From Rachycentron canadum (taxonomy: Eukaryota > Chordata > Actinopteri > Carangiformes > Rachycentridae), in contig CM076663.1 of NCBI GenBank assembly GCA_038496675.1, positions 499,399 through 563,398 on the forward strand: a stretch of DNA of 64,000 nucleotides. Direction: 5' to 3'. The first letter of the stretch is position 1, and each line of letters opens with the position of its first letter. Below are positions 12,679 to 24,286 of this stretch, piece after piece. Position numbers and translations under genes: made by a program. A model generated the notes under the pieces. The model saw nothing but the letters and a program-made list of their open reading frames with translations, was not told the origin of the DNA and did no database searches.

Positions 12679-12722
12679 AGGACCTGGACCTGGACCTGGA
12701 CCTGGACCTGGACCTGGACCTC
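12679..12722. repeat. (GGACCT)n hexanucleotide repeat
   Basis: About seven perfect copies of GGACCT; reads as repeated Asp-Leu in one frame. Confidence 0.93.
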
Positions 12723-13489
12723 CTTCAGTGAAACACTGAGGCTCTCTGAGGCTCAGTAGCTATGAAACACCGGACTCATCCTCATAGACCAAGGTCTGCA
12801 CCTCTGGTCCAGTCTGAGCCCGGTTGCCATGGAAACAGCTGGTCTCTGAGGTCACCTCAGCCTTCTCCTGCTCTTCCTCTTCTCATCATTATCATCACTA
12901 TTATTATTAGCTAATGCTAATACTGACAGGTTTGCTGCTTCATCAGGACGAGTCTGTCCTCCATGACGCCTCTGACCGAGCGGCCAGCGCAGCGTGTCCC
13001 ATCATCCCTTGAGTCAGTGTGGAGGTTTTGACCTGAACCACATTTGAACCATCAGTGAGGGAATAAATGTGACCATAAATATACAGTCAGTGATCAGTTT
13101 ATTAGGAACAACCAGCTGCACTGATTCAGTCTGTTCATGACAGTGAGTGTCGGCTGTCTCATTTCCCACAATCCTCCAGGACTGTCGTCACATCAAGTGT
13201 AAGTTAAAATAACAGAGGAGGATGAGGAGGATTGGGGGGGCACCGTGGACACTGATGATCCACACACACTCGTATCAGCCTGTAGATCAGGACTGATAAT
13301 TAATGAACCTCCTCCTGCTCTAATCACTGCTAATTACCTGATTCTCATCAGCCGCCATCTTGGATTTCACCACCACACTCCCCTGACCAGTCAGCAAGAT
13401 GGAGGAGATGAGAGGAGGAGAAAAAATAAAGAAAAGGAGGAACGATGTTCAGAGAATAAGAAAGAGAGAAAAACAACGTAAAAGAAACT

Positions 13490-13725
13490 AAAGGAAAATG
13501 ATCAGTGGACAGAAGGAGAGAAGGAGGAGGAAGAAAGGAGAAAAGATGAAGAAAGAAGATGTGATGGAACAAAACAGTGAAGAAAGGAAGGACAGGATGA
13601 AAGGAGAGAAGGTGAGGGATAAAAAAAGGAATGGGGAGGAGGCTGGGGGTGTAATCATGTGGTTACCTGAGAGACGGTAACCACGGCAGCAGAGCATCTG
13701 ACCTCCAATCATCCTTCCTGGATAT
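13490..13725 (-). repeat. family F repeat with polypyrimidine tract, copy 2
   Basis: Inverted copy of 1886-2335: purine-rich on the plus strand, then GGTTACCTGAGAGACGGTAA and CTGACCTCCAATCATCCTT. It is followed by the GT array at 13742. Confidence 0.8.
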
Positions 13726-13739
13726 TTAAGGATATTTAA

Positions 13740-13741
<2 letters not shown>

Positions 13742-13798
<57 letters not shown>

Positions 13799-13799
13799 N

Positions 13800-13846
<47 letters not shown>
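13742..13846. repeat. (GT)n microsatellite with one ambiguous base
   Basis: About 52 GT copies containing a single N at 13799. Confidence 0.95.
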
Positions 13847-13848
<2 letters not shown>

Positions 13849-13849
13849 C

Positions 13850-16660
13850 TCAGGACCAAAGACCTCTGACAAACAGTCACTACAGCACCAAACATGGATT
13901 AATCCGCCACTGAAAATAGTCCCCAGCTGACACTGTGTTTCCTCCAGTTTGAAGGAGCCATTGAGCGGAGACAGGAACAGGAAGCTGTTAGATCAGACTG
14001 TGAGCTCCATATTTTATTCATCATGTGAAATGAGAAATAAAAACAGTTCCCACCTCACTGAGCAGCGTCGGTGAATTCTTTATGAAGTCTTATTGGATTT
14101 TAGATCAACACTCCTGCAGGTCAATCACATTCGTGAGCTCACAGGAGGGGGGGGGCACTCCATCACATCTGTTCAGACCCCCCACAGAAAACTGTCACCT
14201 AATAAATAAAAGTGTCTTAATTTACATTTACTTTTAAAAATGTCCAAACACGTCCTCATCTTTATTAAAATGTCCTCTCAACTAGTCCTTTCAAAATAAA
14301 TGTCATGTGACCAAAATGTCCTCTCATCTACTAAAAGATGTTTCCCCAAACAGTGGTAATCCCAGACCCTGGGGGGTCCATTGGACATGGGGAGCCCCGC
14401 CCCTCTGTACCTGGTTTACCCCTCCTGACGGGGCCCCACTGCTCCATGAACGTCTCTGTATCCAAACATCTCTGTTCTTCATCACTGAAGCAGCTGTTTT
14501 CCTTTTTTCCTTTTATTTTCTCTCCTCAATCCCACAAAAACCAAACTCTTTATCATCATCATCATCTCTGAGTTAACCAGTGAGCACCTGAGGTCTGCCT
14601 GCAGGAAACCCAGATCAAATATTCCTTTGAAGGATTTTAATGTGAAATTAAAGCAGCCGTCAGCGATCATTAACCCGCTGCTTCAAAGCTTCTGACTGTA
14701 ACTGTATTTCTGCTGCTGGAAAAGCCTCTCAGGCCTTTAACAACCTTTAATTTAACTCTGAGTTCCTCACTTTATCTGGGAGATTCAGTCTGAAGAGCAT
14801 TTAGTGAGCTTTAATCTGAAAGGTAATTTAACTTCCTGTAAATGCTCAACCACATATAAGAATCAGAAAATATTAATGAAGATAAAAACTAGATGTTTGA
14901 TTTAGAAAATAATAATTTCAGAAACAAGAGTCAAATGTGAACTTTGACCTTCAATGCACTTTGCAGTTTTTATTGTAAACAAAACAACAATACAGATGTT
15001 CCAGAGGAGACAGATGTTTACCAACAGATAACCAACAGGAAACAGGATTCATGTTGATGAAGAGGGAAAAGAAAGATGAAGAGTATCATCATCATCGTTT
15101 GGCGTCAGATTACAGTCACATTTAGTGATTTTCAGAAATAATTTCAGTTTGTAAATGTGTAGAAAACATTTTTAGTTTCATGAAAAAAAATCTTGAAAGT
15201 TTCAAAATAAAGTAAATTTAGAAAACAATTAAACAGCTTTTTTAAATATCTGTGAAGTTTTTTTGAGGCTGATGAACTATGATGAGCTTTTAAATTATAT
15301 TATTTAATATAAGTTAATGACTTTAACTGAAGGTTCTCTGAGAACTAAAGTTTGACACGTCCTACTTACATATATTTAAATCTGCCCAGCAACATGAGCA
15401 TGTTGGCATCAAACGAGCCGCCTGAAGAGAGCCCAGAAACGACACTCAGGACCCAGCGCTGTTAGCATGAGCGTGACATTAGTATGCTTCCAAGCTCCAT
15501 GTCAAAGAGTGTGGTGAAAACTTTTCCTCATCACTTATTCTGGGATGTGAAATCTGCCTGACGACAGTGAACAAACAACTCGACTGTAATGCCCCCCTGG
15601 ATCCACAGCCCTGCTTAGCATACAGCGCTGTTTGTCTTTGATCCTCCAGTGCCCTGACCTGCTTTAGATCCTGGTGAAACCCCTCATTAGAATATCAAAG
15701 TTAATCTGTTTTACCCCCAAACTCATCTTGTGAGGGCAGAGCGCTGAGTTTTTCCCTCCGCTGCAAAGCGTTTTCCCTGAGGAGAGCGCTGCGAGCCGCT
15801 CTGCAGGGAGGAAACCGAACCACTGAACAACAAGAGGAGGAAGAGCTGCAGACACAAAAAGGCTCTGAAGCTTCACAGAGGAGGCTGAAGGAGGAGGTGA
15901 TCCTGCCTACTGCCTCCTCTGAGGGGTCGAAGGTCAGCAGTGACAGCCTATCATTTGAATTAGGCCATTATTCTGTCACAGTGAGGACGGTTCTACGGGC
16001 TCAGAGAAGGGTCAATATTCAATATTCTAGGTGGAAAACATCGTCCTTCAGAAAGTGGAACGTCCTCAAATTCAGCTCTGGGTCCCGGTGGTGCCCGTAC
16101 AGGGGTCCAGACGCACTGGTAAAAAATACACCGTAACATCCGAGTTCCTCTGAAGACCAAAACTGGAGTCTATGGCTAGCGAGCTAAAACTAGCTTCTTT
16201 ATCTTAGCAATTAGCAGCTATTGCATTTTTATAAAACTTGACTGTTTACATTTTATTAAGGATTGAAAATTATGAAGAACTGGGGGTGTGGCCTCTTTGA
16301 GTGACAGGTGGGTGAGCAGATATTTGATATAAACTGTCAGGAACCACAATGTCAGCTCCACCTCTGTGACCATATTTGGATTAGCTGGAAGTTACGTGTC
16401 AGAATTAGGCGCTGCCAAGATGGTGATGGTGCAGCAGCTCACTCTGAGCTTCAGAAACCTGCAGTGACATCACAGGAGCAGCATCCATTTATGTGTAGAG
16501 TCTGTGGTTGTCTTCTTGTTGAAGCCTCTGGTTTAAACTGGGGGACCTGAACACAACATGATGATGTCACTCACTTAGTTTGTTTCTGTTTCTTCTTCAC
16601 TTTGTTGGTTGGAGCCTCCGGTCGTCTCTCCAGGCTTTTTCTGCTGCAGCAAAGCTACTA
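13850..16660. other. no gene recognised
   Basis: Mixed-composition non-coding sequence. No exon of the missing grik5 domains was spotted on the minus strand by eye. Confidence 0.5.
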
Positions 16661-16665
16661 TACCC

Positions 16666-16667
<2 letters not shown>

Positions 16668-16755
<88 letters not shown>
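16668..16755. repeat. (GT)n microsatellite
   Basis: About 43 uninterrupted GT copies. Confidence 0.95.
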
Positions 16756-16756
<1 letters not shown>

Positions 16757-17225
16757 ACTCAAATATTGGATTGAATCCGTTCTAATAATACCATGTGTAC
16801 CTTTGCTGATCACTGCAGGGAAACACTGGCGTTCTCTCCTCAGAGCTCCGTCTCCCTGCGGAGACGCCACAAGCTGATCTGCAGGAAAAGAACGAAATGA
16901 GACCGGGAGAGGGAGGAGTCAGTTTCCTGTGCCTTTTATTTCCTCTTTCCCACATCCATGAGAAGGGCAAAGGTCACAAAGCAGCAAAGGTCAGAGAAGT
17001 AGAGAGTTGAACAAATGTGGAGAAGCAGAAGCTGAAAAACATTGAGATTCTGTGTTTTATTCACAGCACAGAGACAAAGACACAGAGACAGGAGCTCCAG
17101 AGAGTGTCAGGGGTCTCACTCCTCTCTCAGCCCACTGAGCAGCTCTCTCCCATGGGCAGGGCTCAGCAGAACAGCCCCCTCCTGACCCTGGAGCTGCAGA
17201 GCTGCTGTTTCCCAGGACCTGGATT

Positions 17226-17752
17226 GACACACACACAGACACACACAGAGAGACACACACAGACACACACAGAGAGACACACACAGAGAGACACACACAG
17301 ACACACACAGAGAGACACACACAGAGAGACACAGAGAGACACACACAGAGAGACACACACAGAGAGACACACACAGAGAGACACACACAGACACACACAG
17401 AGAGACACACACAGAGAGACACAGACAGACACACACAGAGAGACACACACAGAGAGACACACACAGAGAGACACAGAGAGACACACACAGACACACACAG
17501 AGAGACACACACAGACACAGACACACACAGACACAGACAGAGAGACACACACAGAGAGACACACACAGACACAGACAGAGAGACACACACAGAGAGACAC
17601 ACACAGACACACACAGAGAGACACACACAGAGACACACACAGAGAGACACAGACACACACAGAGAGACACACACAGAGAGACACACACAGACACACACAG
17701 AGAGACACACACAGACACACACAGAGAGACACACAAACACACACACACACAC
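17226..17752. repeat. ACACACAGAGAG minisatellite
   Basis: 527-bp array of CA and GA dinucleotide blocks in 12- and 24-bp groupings (ACACACAG, AGAGAC). Open in several frames on both strands, which explains long spurious Cys/Val and His/Thr frames. Confidence 0.95.
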
Positions 17753-17888
17753 TGATATACCAGAAGTTCTTGTTCTTCTTCTTTGTGAGGACAGAGGTGT
17801 GAAACTTGAACTTGAATACTGTGCAGGACATTTTGTTTTAAAGGTGTCAACAGGAAATAAAGAATTTGTTAATTTTTTTCTTATTAAG

Positions 17889-18083
17889 GGTCTGGATGGA
17901 CCTTTAACATCTACCTTTAGACTGTATGGACCTTTAACATCTACCTTTAGACTGTATGGACCTTTAACATCTACCTTTAGACCGTATGGACCTTTAACAT
18001 CTACCTTTAGACTGTATGGACCTTTAACATCTACCTTTAGACCGTATGGACCTTTAACATCTACCTTTAGACTGTATGGACAT
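17889..18083 (+). repeat. 30-bp minisatellite, solo array of the family A terminus
   Basis: About six copies of a 30-bp unit, GGACCTTTAACATC plus TACCTTTAGACTGTAT. Units alternate between ACTG and ACCG variants, so the effective period is partly 60 bp. No family A body lies beside it. Confidence 0.95.
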
Positions 18084-18415
18084 TGGTTATGATGATGATG
18101 ATGATAAGCAACGATCAGAAGGGACAATGATCCCTGAAACATCTGAGACAAACAAGTGGAAGACAGATTGACCTCCTACAGCCTCAGGTTTCTAGGGGAT
18201 CAGATCAAGGGGTGGTGGACTCTGCTGGTCCTGGTCTAAAGAAAGACTCAGGTCTGGACTGAAGACTTGACTCTGGACTCTGAGTAGCTGTTTCTTTAAC
18301 GAGCAATTAACATAAAAATCTAATCTGTTTTCAGCCTCGTCTCCATCCAGAACCTGCTGATTACAACCTGTCAATCACACACACACGTTCACTTAGGCAG
18401 CTGTTGACACTTGTA

Positions 18416-18416
<1 letters not shown>

Positions 18417-18449
<33 letters not shown>
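18417..18449. repeat. (AC)n microsatellite
   Basis: About 16 AC copies. Confidence 0.92.
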
Positions 18450-18450
<1 letters not shown>

Positions 18451-18723
18451 TTTCCACCTGTTGTTGTTTGGCAACCATCAGACTCCAACAAGAGGAAATT
18501 AGTGCTGATGATAAGCGAGAGAGTGTGATGGAACAGTTTCAGGTTTCTGTTCATTAACGAGCCGACAGTAATTACAGCTTCTCTGCTCTAATTAGCACCA
18601 TTCATCCTCCACATCCTTTCCTTCCTCCCTTCTCTCCTCCCATGTGTCCTCTTCCTGTCTCCTAGTCAAACATGCATCCTTCTTTTACCTGGTTAGTTTG
18701 GGAACAGTGAAGACTTCCTGTAG

Positions 18724-18791
18724 AGATGTGTGTGGTGTGTGTGTGTGTGTATGTGTGTGTGTGTGTGTGGTGTATGTGTGTGTGTGTGTGT

Positions 18792-18824
<33 letters not shown>

Positions 18825-18918
18825 GTGTATGTGTGTGTGTGTGTATGTGGGGTATGTGTGTGTGTGTGGTGTATGTGTGTGTGTATGTGGTGTATGTTTG
18901 TGTATGTGGTGTATGTTT

Positions 18919-18965
<47 letters not shown>

Positions 18966-19002
18966 GTGTATGTGCGTGTGTATGTGGTGTATGTGTGTGT
19001 CC
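18724..19002. repeat. (GT)n array with GTGGTGTAT interruptions
   Basis: Compound GT array with regular GTGGTGTATGT interruptions. Confidence 0.95.
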
Positions 19003-19377
19003 AGCATGTCCAGCTCTGTGAGTTTTATTTTGAAGTGACATCTGTGTGGTCACTCTCTCTGTCACACCATCAGGGTGACGGGGTCACCATGGAAACATTC
19101 CAAACATCCCAGGGGTCAGAGGTCACACGTACAGTAGAGACAGGGAACGTGGGAACAGAGGCTCCACGTGATGACAGTTAATGAACAGCTGCTGTTAACG
19201 TCAAAACAAAGGAGGAGGCGTTTCTGCGACAACCAACGGAGACCAGTGATTGGCTGCTTCATGTCTCTGTCTGCACCACCACAACACACACACACTGAGA
19301 TGATGCTGTGGCAGCACATTTCTGATATCAGGTATGAAATGCTGCCTGTTTATTGGTGAGTTCACTGTTGAAGTCAC

Positions 19378-19570
19378 GTCAGGACTTCAGGGACTTTGTG
19401 ATGTCACAGCAAAGCAGTCACCACCCTCGGCCACGCCCCCAAGCTCCACCCACCTGGACACACCATCCAACCTCACTGGGTTTTGGAGCGTGGAAATCTG
19501 CTATATTTTTATTGGATCACTCAGAACAGCTGAGCCAATCAGAGCCTCTCCTCTGATTGGCTGACTGGAG
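19378..19570 (-). mobile_element. family A dispersed element, copy 2 (fragment)
   Basis: Shares the ACTTTGTGATGTCACA and GCCACGCCCCCAAGC blocks and the CTCTCCTCTGATTGGCTGAC core with the other copies. Both termini are missing. Confidence 0.85.
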
Positions 19571-20918
19571 GAGGAAGACCCTGATGAAGAGAATCAGGTC
19601 AGTCTTTGATATGGAGATGTTTGATCTGTTCTGTCGAGCTGAGGAGGGAATTAAAGACCTTCAGCCTCAACACTGACAACTCACATTTAAATAAAGTTTT
19701 AAAAAGTTATAGAGTAAATAAACTCTTCTTCTTCTCTTCTCTCTGTTGACTCTCTGTCTTCACTTCAGTGTGATCAAAGAGTCAGTTTTATTTTTCATTC
19801 GTTCATTTCTTCTCAGCTTATCAACTGTTTGTTTGTTGACCTCCACACTTCTTGCTCCTCTTCCTCCTTCTCTCCAGCTGGGCTGTGATTTCCTGTTCAA
19901 AGTCAAGGTCAGGAGGCAACGGGGCAGCGGAGGGAGAGGAGGAGGAGGAAGAGGAGGAGGAGGGAGAAGAGTGAAAAGTGTATGTGTTTCTGTTCCTGTC
20001 CGACAGAAACACAGCAGCCATGGCGTCCTGTCTGTGTTCCTTAAAAAGAGTCAGTCAGGAGAGGAGCGAGGATGCAGGGAGGAGGAGGTGAAAGACAAAC
20101 CTCATTCCAGAGAAACACAGTAGTGAGGAGGAGGAGTGTAGGAGAGTAGTGATGTCCTCTCTCCTCCTCTGAGCTGCTCGACTCACGCCATTCCACCACC
20201 ACCGAGGCGTCCAACAGATCTGCTGCTCCGCCCACAGAATCTCAGCTCTAACCGAGTCCTGAGGCGCTGGACTCAGACCTCCTCCTCCTCCTCTCTGGAT
20301 CTGAAAGTGAAGGTCAGAGTCATAGAGACAGTTATGACCTCAGTCTGCAGAGCCCCCACAGCCCCTCACCAGCAACAGTGAGCTCTGACCTTCTCATGAG
20401 AGCAACCACCCCCCAGGACGACAAGATGTTCCCTCCCTGGCGAAGGTGAAGGTCAGCATCATCTTCACGCTCCTGATCCTCAAAGTCAGGCTGATACGAG
20501 ACCTCAGGGCTCCTGCTCCTGTCATCCTAGAGCCAGCAGGTGGTGGGCGGAGCTCCAGACCCGATCTAGGTCTCTGAACCAGGAAATCAGAGGAGACCAG
20601 CTTCAGACAAACATGAAAAGATGTTAAAGAAGAATCCCCTCAGTTCTCCTGTAGACACAGCCACAAAGAACTGTCTCCAGGGACCGGAGGAACCAGGAGT
20701 CCTGCAGCGGGTCGTCTGGTCCCACAGAGTCCTGATGAGCATCACAGAGTCAGTCTGGATCAGATGAGGCTGGAATAACGCACCTGTCAAGGTTTAATTA
20801 TCCAGGCGAGTCTCAGTCCCTCATGTCAGACGTCAGCTTCACTTCTTCTCTCCCTCTTTAAAAACCTCACTGATGCTCCATCTCTCTGAGTCTCAGCTGT
20901 TCTGATGACTGACTGAGC
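19571..20918. other. no gene recognised
   Basis: Several short frames (for example 19746-20123 plus and 20041-20235 minus) lack recognisable similarity and overlap low-complexity GGA runs. Not matched to the next grik5 exon. Confidence 0.5.
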
Positions 20919-21156
20919 AGCTAACGGCTAACGGCTAGTGGCTAACAGCTAATGGTTAGAGGCTAATGGCTAACGACTAGTGGCTAACAGCTAACGGCTA
21001 GAGGCTAACAGCTAACGGCTAACGACTAGTGGCTAACAGCTAACGGCTAGAGTATAACAGCTAACGGCTAACGACTAGTGGCTAACAGCTAACGGCTAAA
21101 GGCTAACAGCTAATGTCTAACGTCTAGATGCCAACAGCTAACATCTAACATCTAAT
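20919..21156. repeat. GGCTAACAGCTAAC minisatellite
   Basis: Degenerate array built from GGCTAAC, AGCTAAC and GACTAGT words over about 240 bp. A block of about 50 bp (GACTAGTGGCTAACAGCTAA) recurs three times. Confidence 0.9.
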
Positions 21157-21273
21157 AGTGAGGTGACGTCCGAGCTGCTGTAACAGCAGCTGAGGCAGAA
21201 GATGAAGAGAGCGCTCCTCATCATTGGTGTTAGTCAGGACCAGACGCCTCAGAGACTGAGACACTCCTAACCC

Positions 21274-21276
<3 letters not shown>

Positions 21277-21327
<51 letters not shown>
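21277..21327. repeat. (GT)n microsatellite
   Basis: About 25 GT copies. Confidence 0.95.
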
Positions 21328-21328
<1 letters not shown>

Positions 21329-21695
21329 AGCGCTCTGACTTTCAGCCTCTAAAAACTTTCTCTAGAAGAAAAACCAGATCATGAATTTTGGAGGCAACAT
21401 AAAAACCTTTTCTCTTCTTCTCTTGAATTATTGATCAGAACTGGATTCTTCTTCTTTTCTTCCTGCCTCTGTTTCATTTTCACACTCACTGTTTCTTGTC
21501 TGTTTTGTGTAACAGTGATAATCTGAGGCCACGATAAACTGTGTAACGTGTTCGCAGCAGCTTGTAACTGATCTGAAACGTGTTTGTGGGGAATCTAAAA
21601 AGCTAACAGGAAGTTCTTCAAAATAAGAAAAAAAAATATTTTGTCTTAAACTTTAGGATGAAGGTCTGTCAGTGTGCATGTGTTGCTGTCCTATA

Positions 21696-21893
21696 AAAGG
21701 TCCTGACAGGTCATTAAAGGTCCTGACAGGTCAGTAAAGGTTCTGACAGGTCAGTTAAGGTCCTGACAGGTCATTAAAGGTCCTGACAGGTCAGTAAAGG
21801 TCCTGACAGGTCAGTAAAGGTTCTGACAGGTCATTAAAGGTCCTGACAGGTCAGTAAAGGTTCTGACAGGTCATTAAAGGTCCTGACAGGTCA
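21696..21893. repeat. 20-bp minisatellite running into the gap
   Basis: Ten copies of AAAGGTCCTGACAGGTCAGT and close variants (CATT for CAGT, TTCTG for TCCTG). The array is cut by the N gap, so its full length is unknown. Confidence 0.95.
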
Positions 21894-22393
21894 NNNNNNN
21901 NNNNNNNNNNNNNNNNNNNNNNNNNNNNNNNNNNNNNNNNNNNNNNNNNNNNNNNNNNNNNNNNNNNNNNNNNNNNNNNNNNNNNNNNNNNNNNNNNNNN
22001 NNNNNNNNNNNNNNNNNNNNNNNNNNNNNNNNNNNNNNNNNNNNNNNNNNNNNNNNNNNNNNNNNNNNNNNNNNNNNNNNNNNNNNNNNNNNNNNNNNNN
22101 NNNNNNNNNNNNNNNNNNNNNNNNNNNNNNNNNNNNNNNNNNNNNNNNNNNNNNNNNNNNNNNNNNNNNNNNNNNNNNNNNNNNNNNNNNNNNNNNNNNN
22201 NNNNNNNNNNNNNNNNNNNNNNNNNNNNNNNNNNNNNNNNNNNNNNNNNNNNNNNNNNNNNNNNNNNNNNNNNNNNNNNNNNNNNNNNNNNNNNNNNNNN
22301 NNNNNNNNNNNNNNNNNNNNNNNNNNNNNNNNNNNNNNNNNNNNNNNNNNNNNNNNNNNNNNNNNNNNNNNNNNNNNNNNNNNNNNNNNNNNN
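21894..22393. other. assembly gap, 500 N
   Basis: Exactly 500 consecutive N, a placeholder size. The left edge is inside a 20-bp tandem array and the right edge begins inside a family B repeat copy, which explains the failed assembly. True length is unknown, and it may hold grik5 exon 8. Confidence 0.98.
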
Positions 22394-22630
22394 GCTACAA
22401 GCAGCTGACAGCTAGGCCTCTGAAGGAGACACTCTGATTGGCTGTGACATCACCCACTGGAGCCAATAGGAGCGTCCCATGTAGAGACGTGACTCTAGAC
22501 GTCTCTATCAAAGATGGAGGATGAGAACGGATGGATAAACACACAGAAGTAAAGCAGCAATGCTCCAGTCAAAGGCTCAGACTGATCCAGATCTGAACTA
22601 ACTTCCTTCATGAGTTTATCCCTGAAGTCA
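22394..22630 (-). mobile_element. family B dispersed repeat, copy 2 (edge of gap)
   Basis: Inverted copy beginning GCTACAAGCAGCTGACAGC at the gap edge and ending GAGTTTATCCCTGAAGTCA. Confidence 0.88.
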
Positions 22631-22694
22631 TTCATTTAAAGATACCAGTTCAGCTTTGTGTCTTTGTGTGTCTGTGTGTGTCAGTGTTTCTCAC

Positions 22695-22856
22695 CGCTGG
22701 TCCAGGATACGGGCTGATGTCACAGCCTTCCCTCCAGGACAGGTTGAGGCTCCTGATGAACTCCAGGAAGAAGGGGTGGCTGCTGTTGAGCATGGAGAAG
22801 CCCACGATGTTGGACTGATCGTCCACCACGTCGTCCAGCCGGAGCAGAGGGAAGTC
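22695..22856 (-). CDS. grik5: grik5 coding exon 7 (last exon in window)
   Basis: Residues 258-311 (162 nt). The acceptor is TCCCGTCTCCAG and the donor GCG/GTGAGA (phase 0). The exon reads DFPLLRLDDVVDDQSNIVGF, then SMLNSSHPFFLEFIRSLN, then LSWREGCDISPYPGPA. It holds two NXS/T sites (281, 295) and C302, probable partner of C46. The expected next residues (an SAALMFDAVHV-type helix) are not found between here and the gap, only 300 bases away, so that exon should be in the gap or beyond the window. Confidence 0.95.
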
Positions 22857-24253
22857 CTGGAGACGGGAAGAGAGAGAGAGGAGGATAGGAAGGACAGAGA
22901 GGAAGTCATCTCTTCCAGCTGTCTGCTGTGATGTGTGCTGACAGTTTGTTCAAAAAGGAGGACTTGTCAGATGTAGAAACAACGACCACTTAAGATCACA
23001 GCCTGAAGGAGGAGGAGGGATGAAAGAAAGAAGGAGCTTGATTGGAGTTTTCTTTTGCAGGCTGCACAATGTCAAGTTGAATTTTTGGATTCAGAGCAGG
23101 GCAGCAGAGAGAAAAAAGGCTTGGAAAAAAAAAGATGGACATCAAACGCTGGGGAATTTCAAAGAACTTCAAATAGTCCTTGAAGGGAGTCGGTGTCACA
23201 CTGAGCTCTGCTGCTGAAATAAACCCAAATCAAACCCCCGCTCCGAGCGCTCATATTTGCTTGTGTTTGCTTGGCAACTGATAGTGACAATGAAACATTT
23301 AGCTTGGGCCGTTCAGTGTTGACAGGTCTGAGTTTACAACGAGATGCTCCGGATTCAGATGGAAACCAAACCCAGTTCCCGCTCTCCAGAGGAAGCTCCA
23401 CCATCTCTTCAGTGTTTCCTTTACCAACAAAGAAAACGTGTTGTTTGTGTTCTTCTCTGTTATGTTGTTTGAATTGAAGAACAATAATGTTTTCTGTTCC
23501 TGAACATCACATTTAAACCAGACCATGACTATTTCACCCAACGTTCACTCTCTGTTTTCACTAGGTGGCGCTATGGTTATAAACTAATATTAGCATGCAG
23601 TTCCCTTCGGAGAGGGACTGCTTTGGGGCAAACCTTTAAAATTCACTACGCAGCTCAATGAAATCTCTGTTTTCACGTTGTCAAGTTCTTGCAGTGGGTG
23701 TGGTCAGCCTGCCACTGCCCACAGACAACATCGAATTATATGACATTTACCATCACAAGGGGACATTATGAGTAAAAGTGAACTGTAGCATTGACACCAA
23801 CAGACAGATAAAGTTTGGGGCAGTTTGTACAATGTGTGTCGCAGTTATAGAAACTTCCTGTGTCATAGTGAACAGCGCTGTTCAACGTAAAAAGATTTGA
23901 AATTTTGCACCAGAGCTTTTTAGGACGAGGTGTTTCTTCAGGACATGAAGTTCATTTTTTAAATGGTCCATTTAGAGGAAAATAGACCATAAAGCAGGGG
24001 ATGTATCAGGAGGCGTGGCTGCTGTGTGATTGACAGACTCCTCCTTCTCAAAGTATCGTTTCTAAAAGTCAAGATGGCTGACTCATGGTGGCTTATCCAA
24101 TACCCATGAAACATGTGAATGTCCTTGATGCCTCAGCAAAGTTTTTATGGAGATGAATAATAACTTTCTGAAATCACTCGGTGCTCGGGTCCTGAAAATC
24201 TCTGCTCAGACTGAACTGTGCCCAGTAACCATCAGACTGTTGGACAGCTGGAG

Positions 24254-24286
<33 letters not shown>

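Larger units (their letters stand above)
10800..13240. other. no gene recognised
   Basis: Aside from the tRNA-like relic and the hexamer array already listed, this stretch holds only short frames without recognisable similarity. Confidence 0.55.

Noticed and set aside
17057..18151. 364-codon and overlapping frames on both strands rich in Cys/Val/Ser or His/Thr
   Set aside because: They track the CA/GA array and the 30-bp array in several frames at once, which is a low-complexity artefact.
20041..20235. 64-codon minus frame considered as the next grik5 exon
   Set aside because: Translation does not resemble the expected amino-terminal domain segment, and splice phase does not fit.
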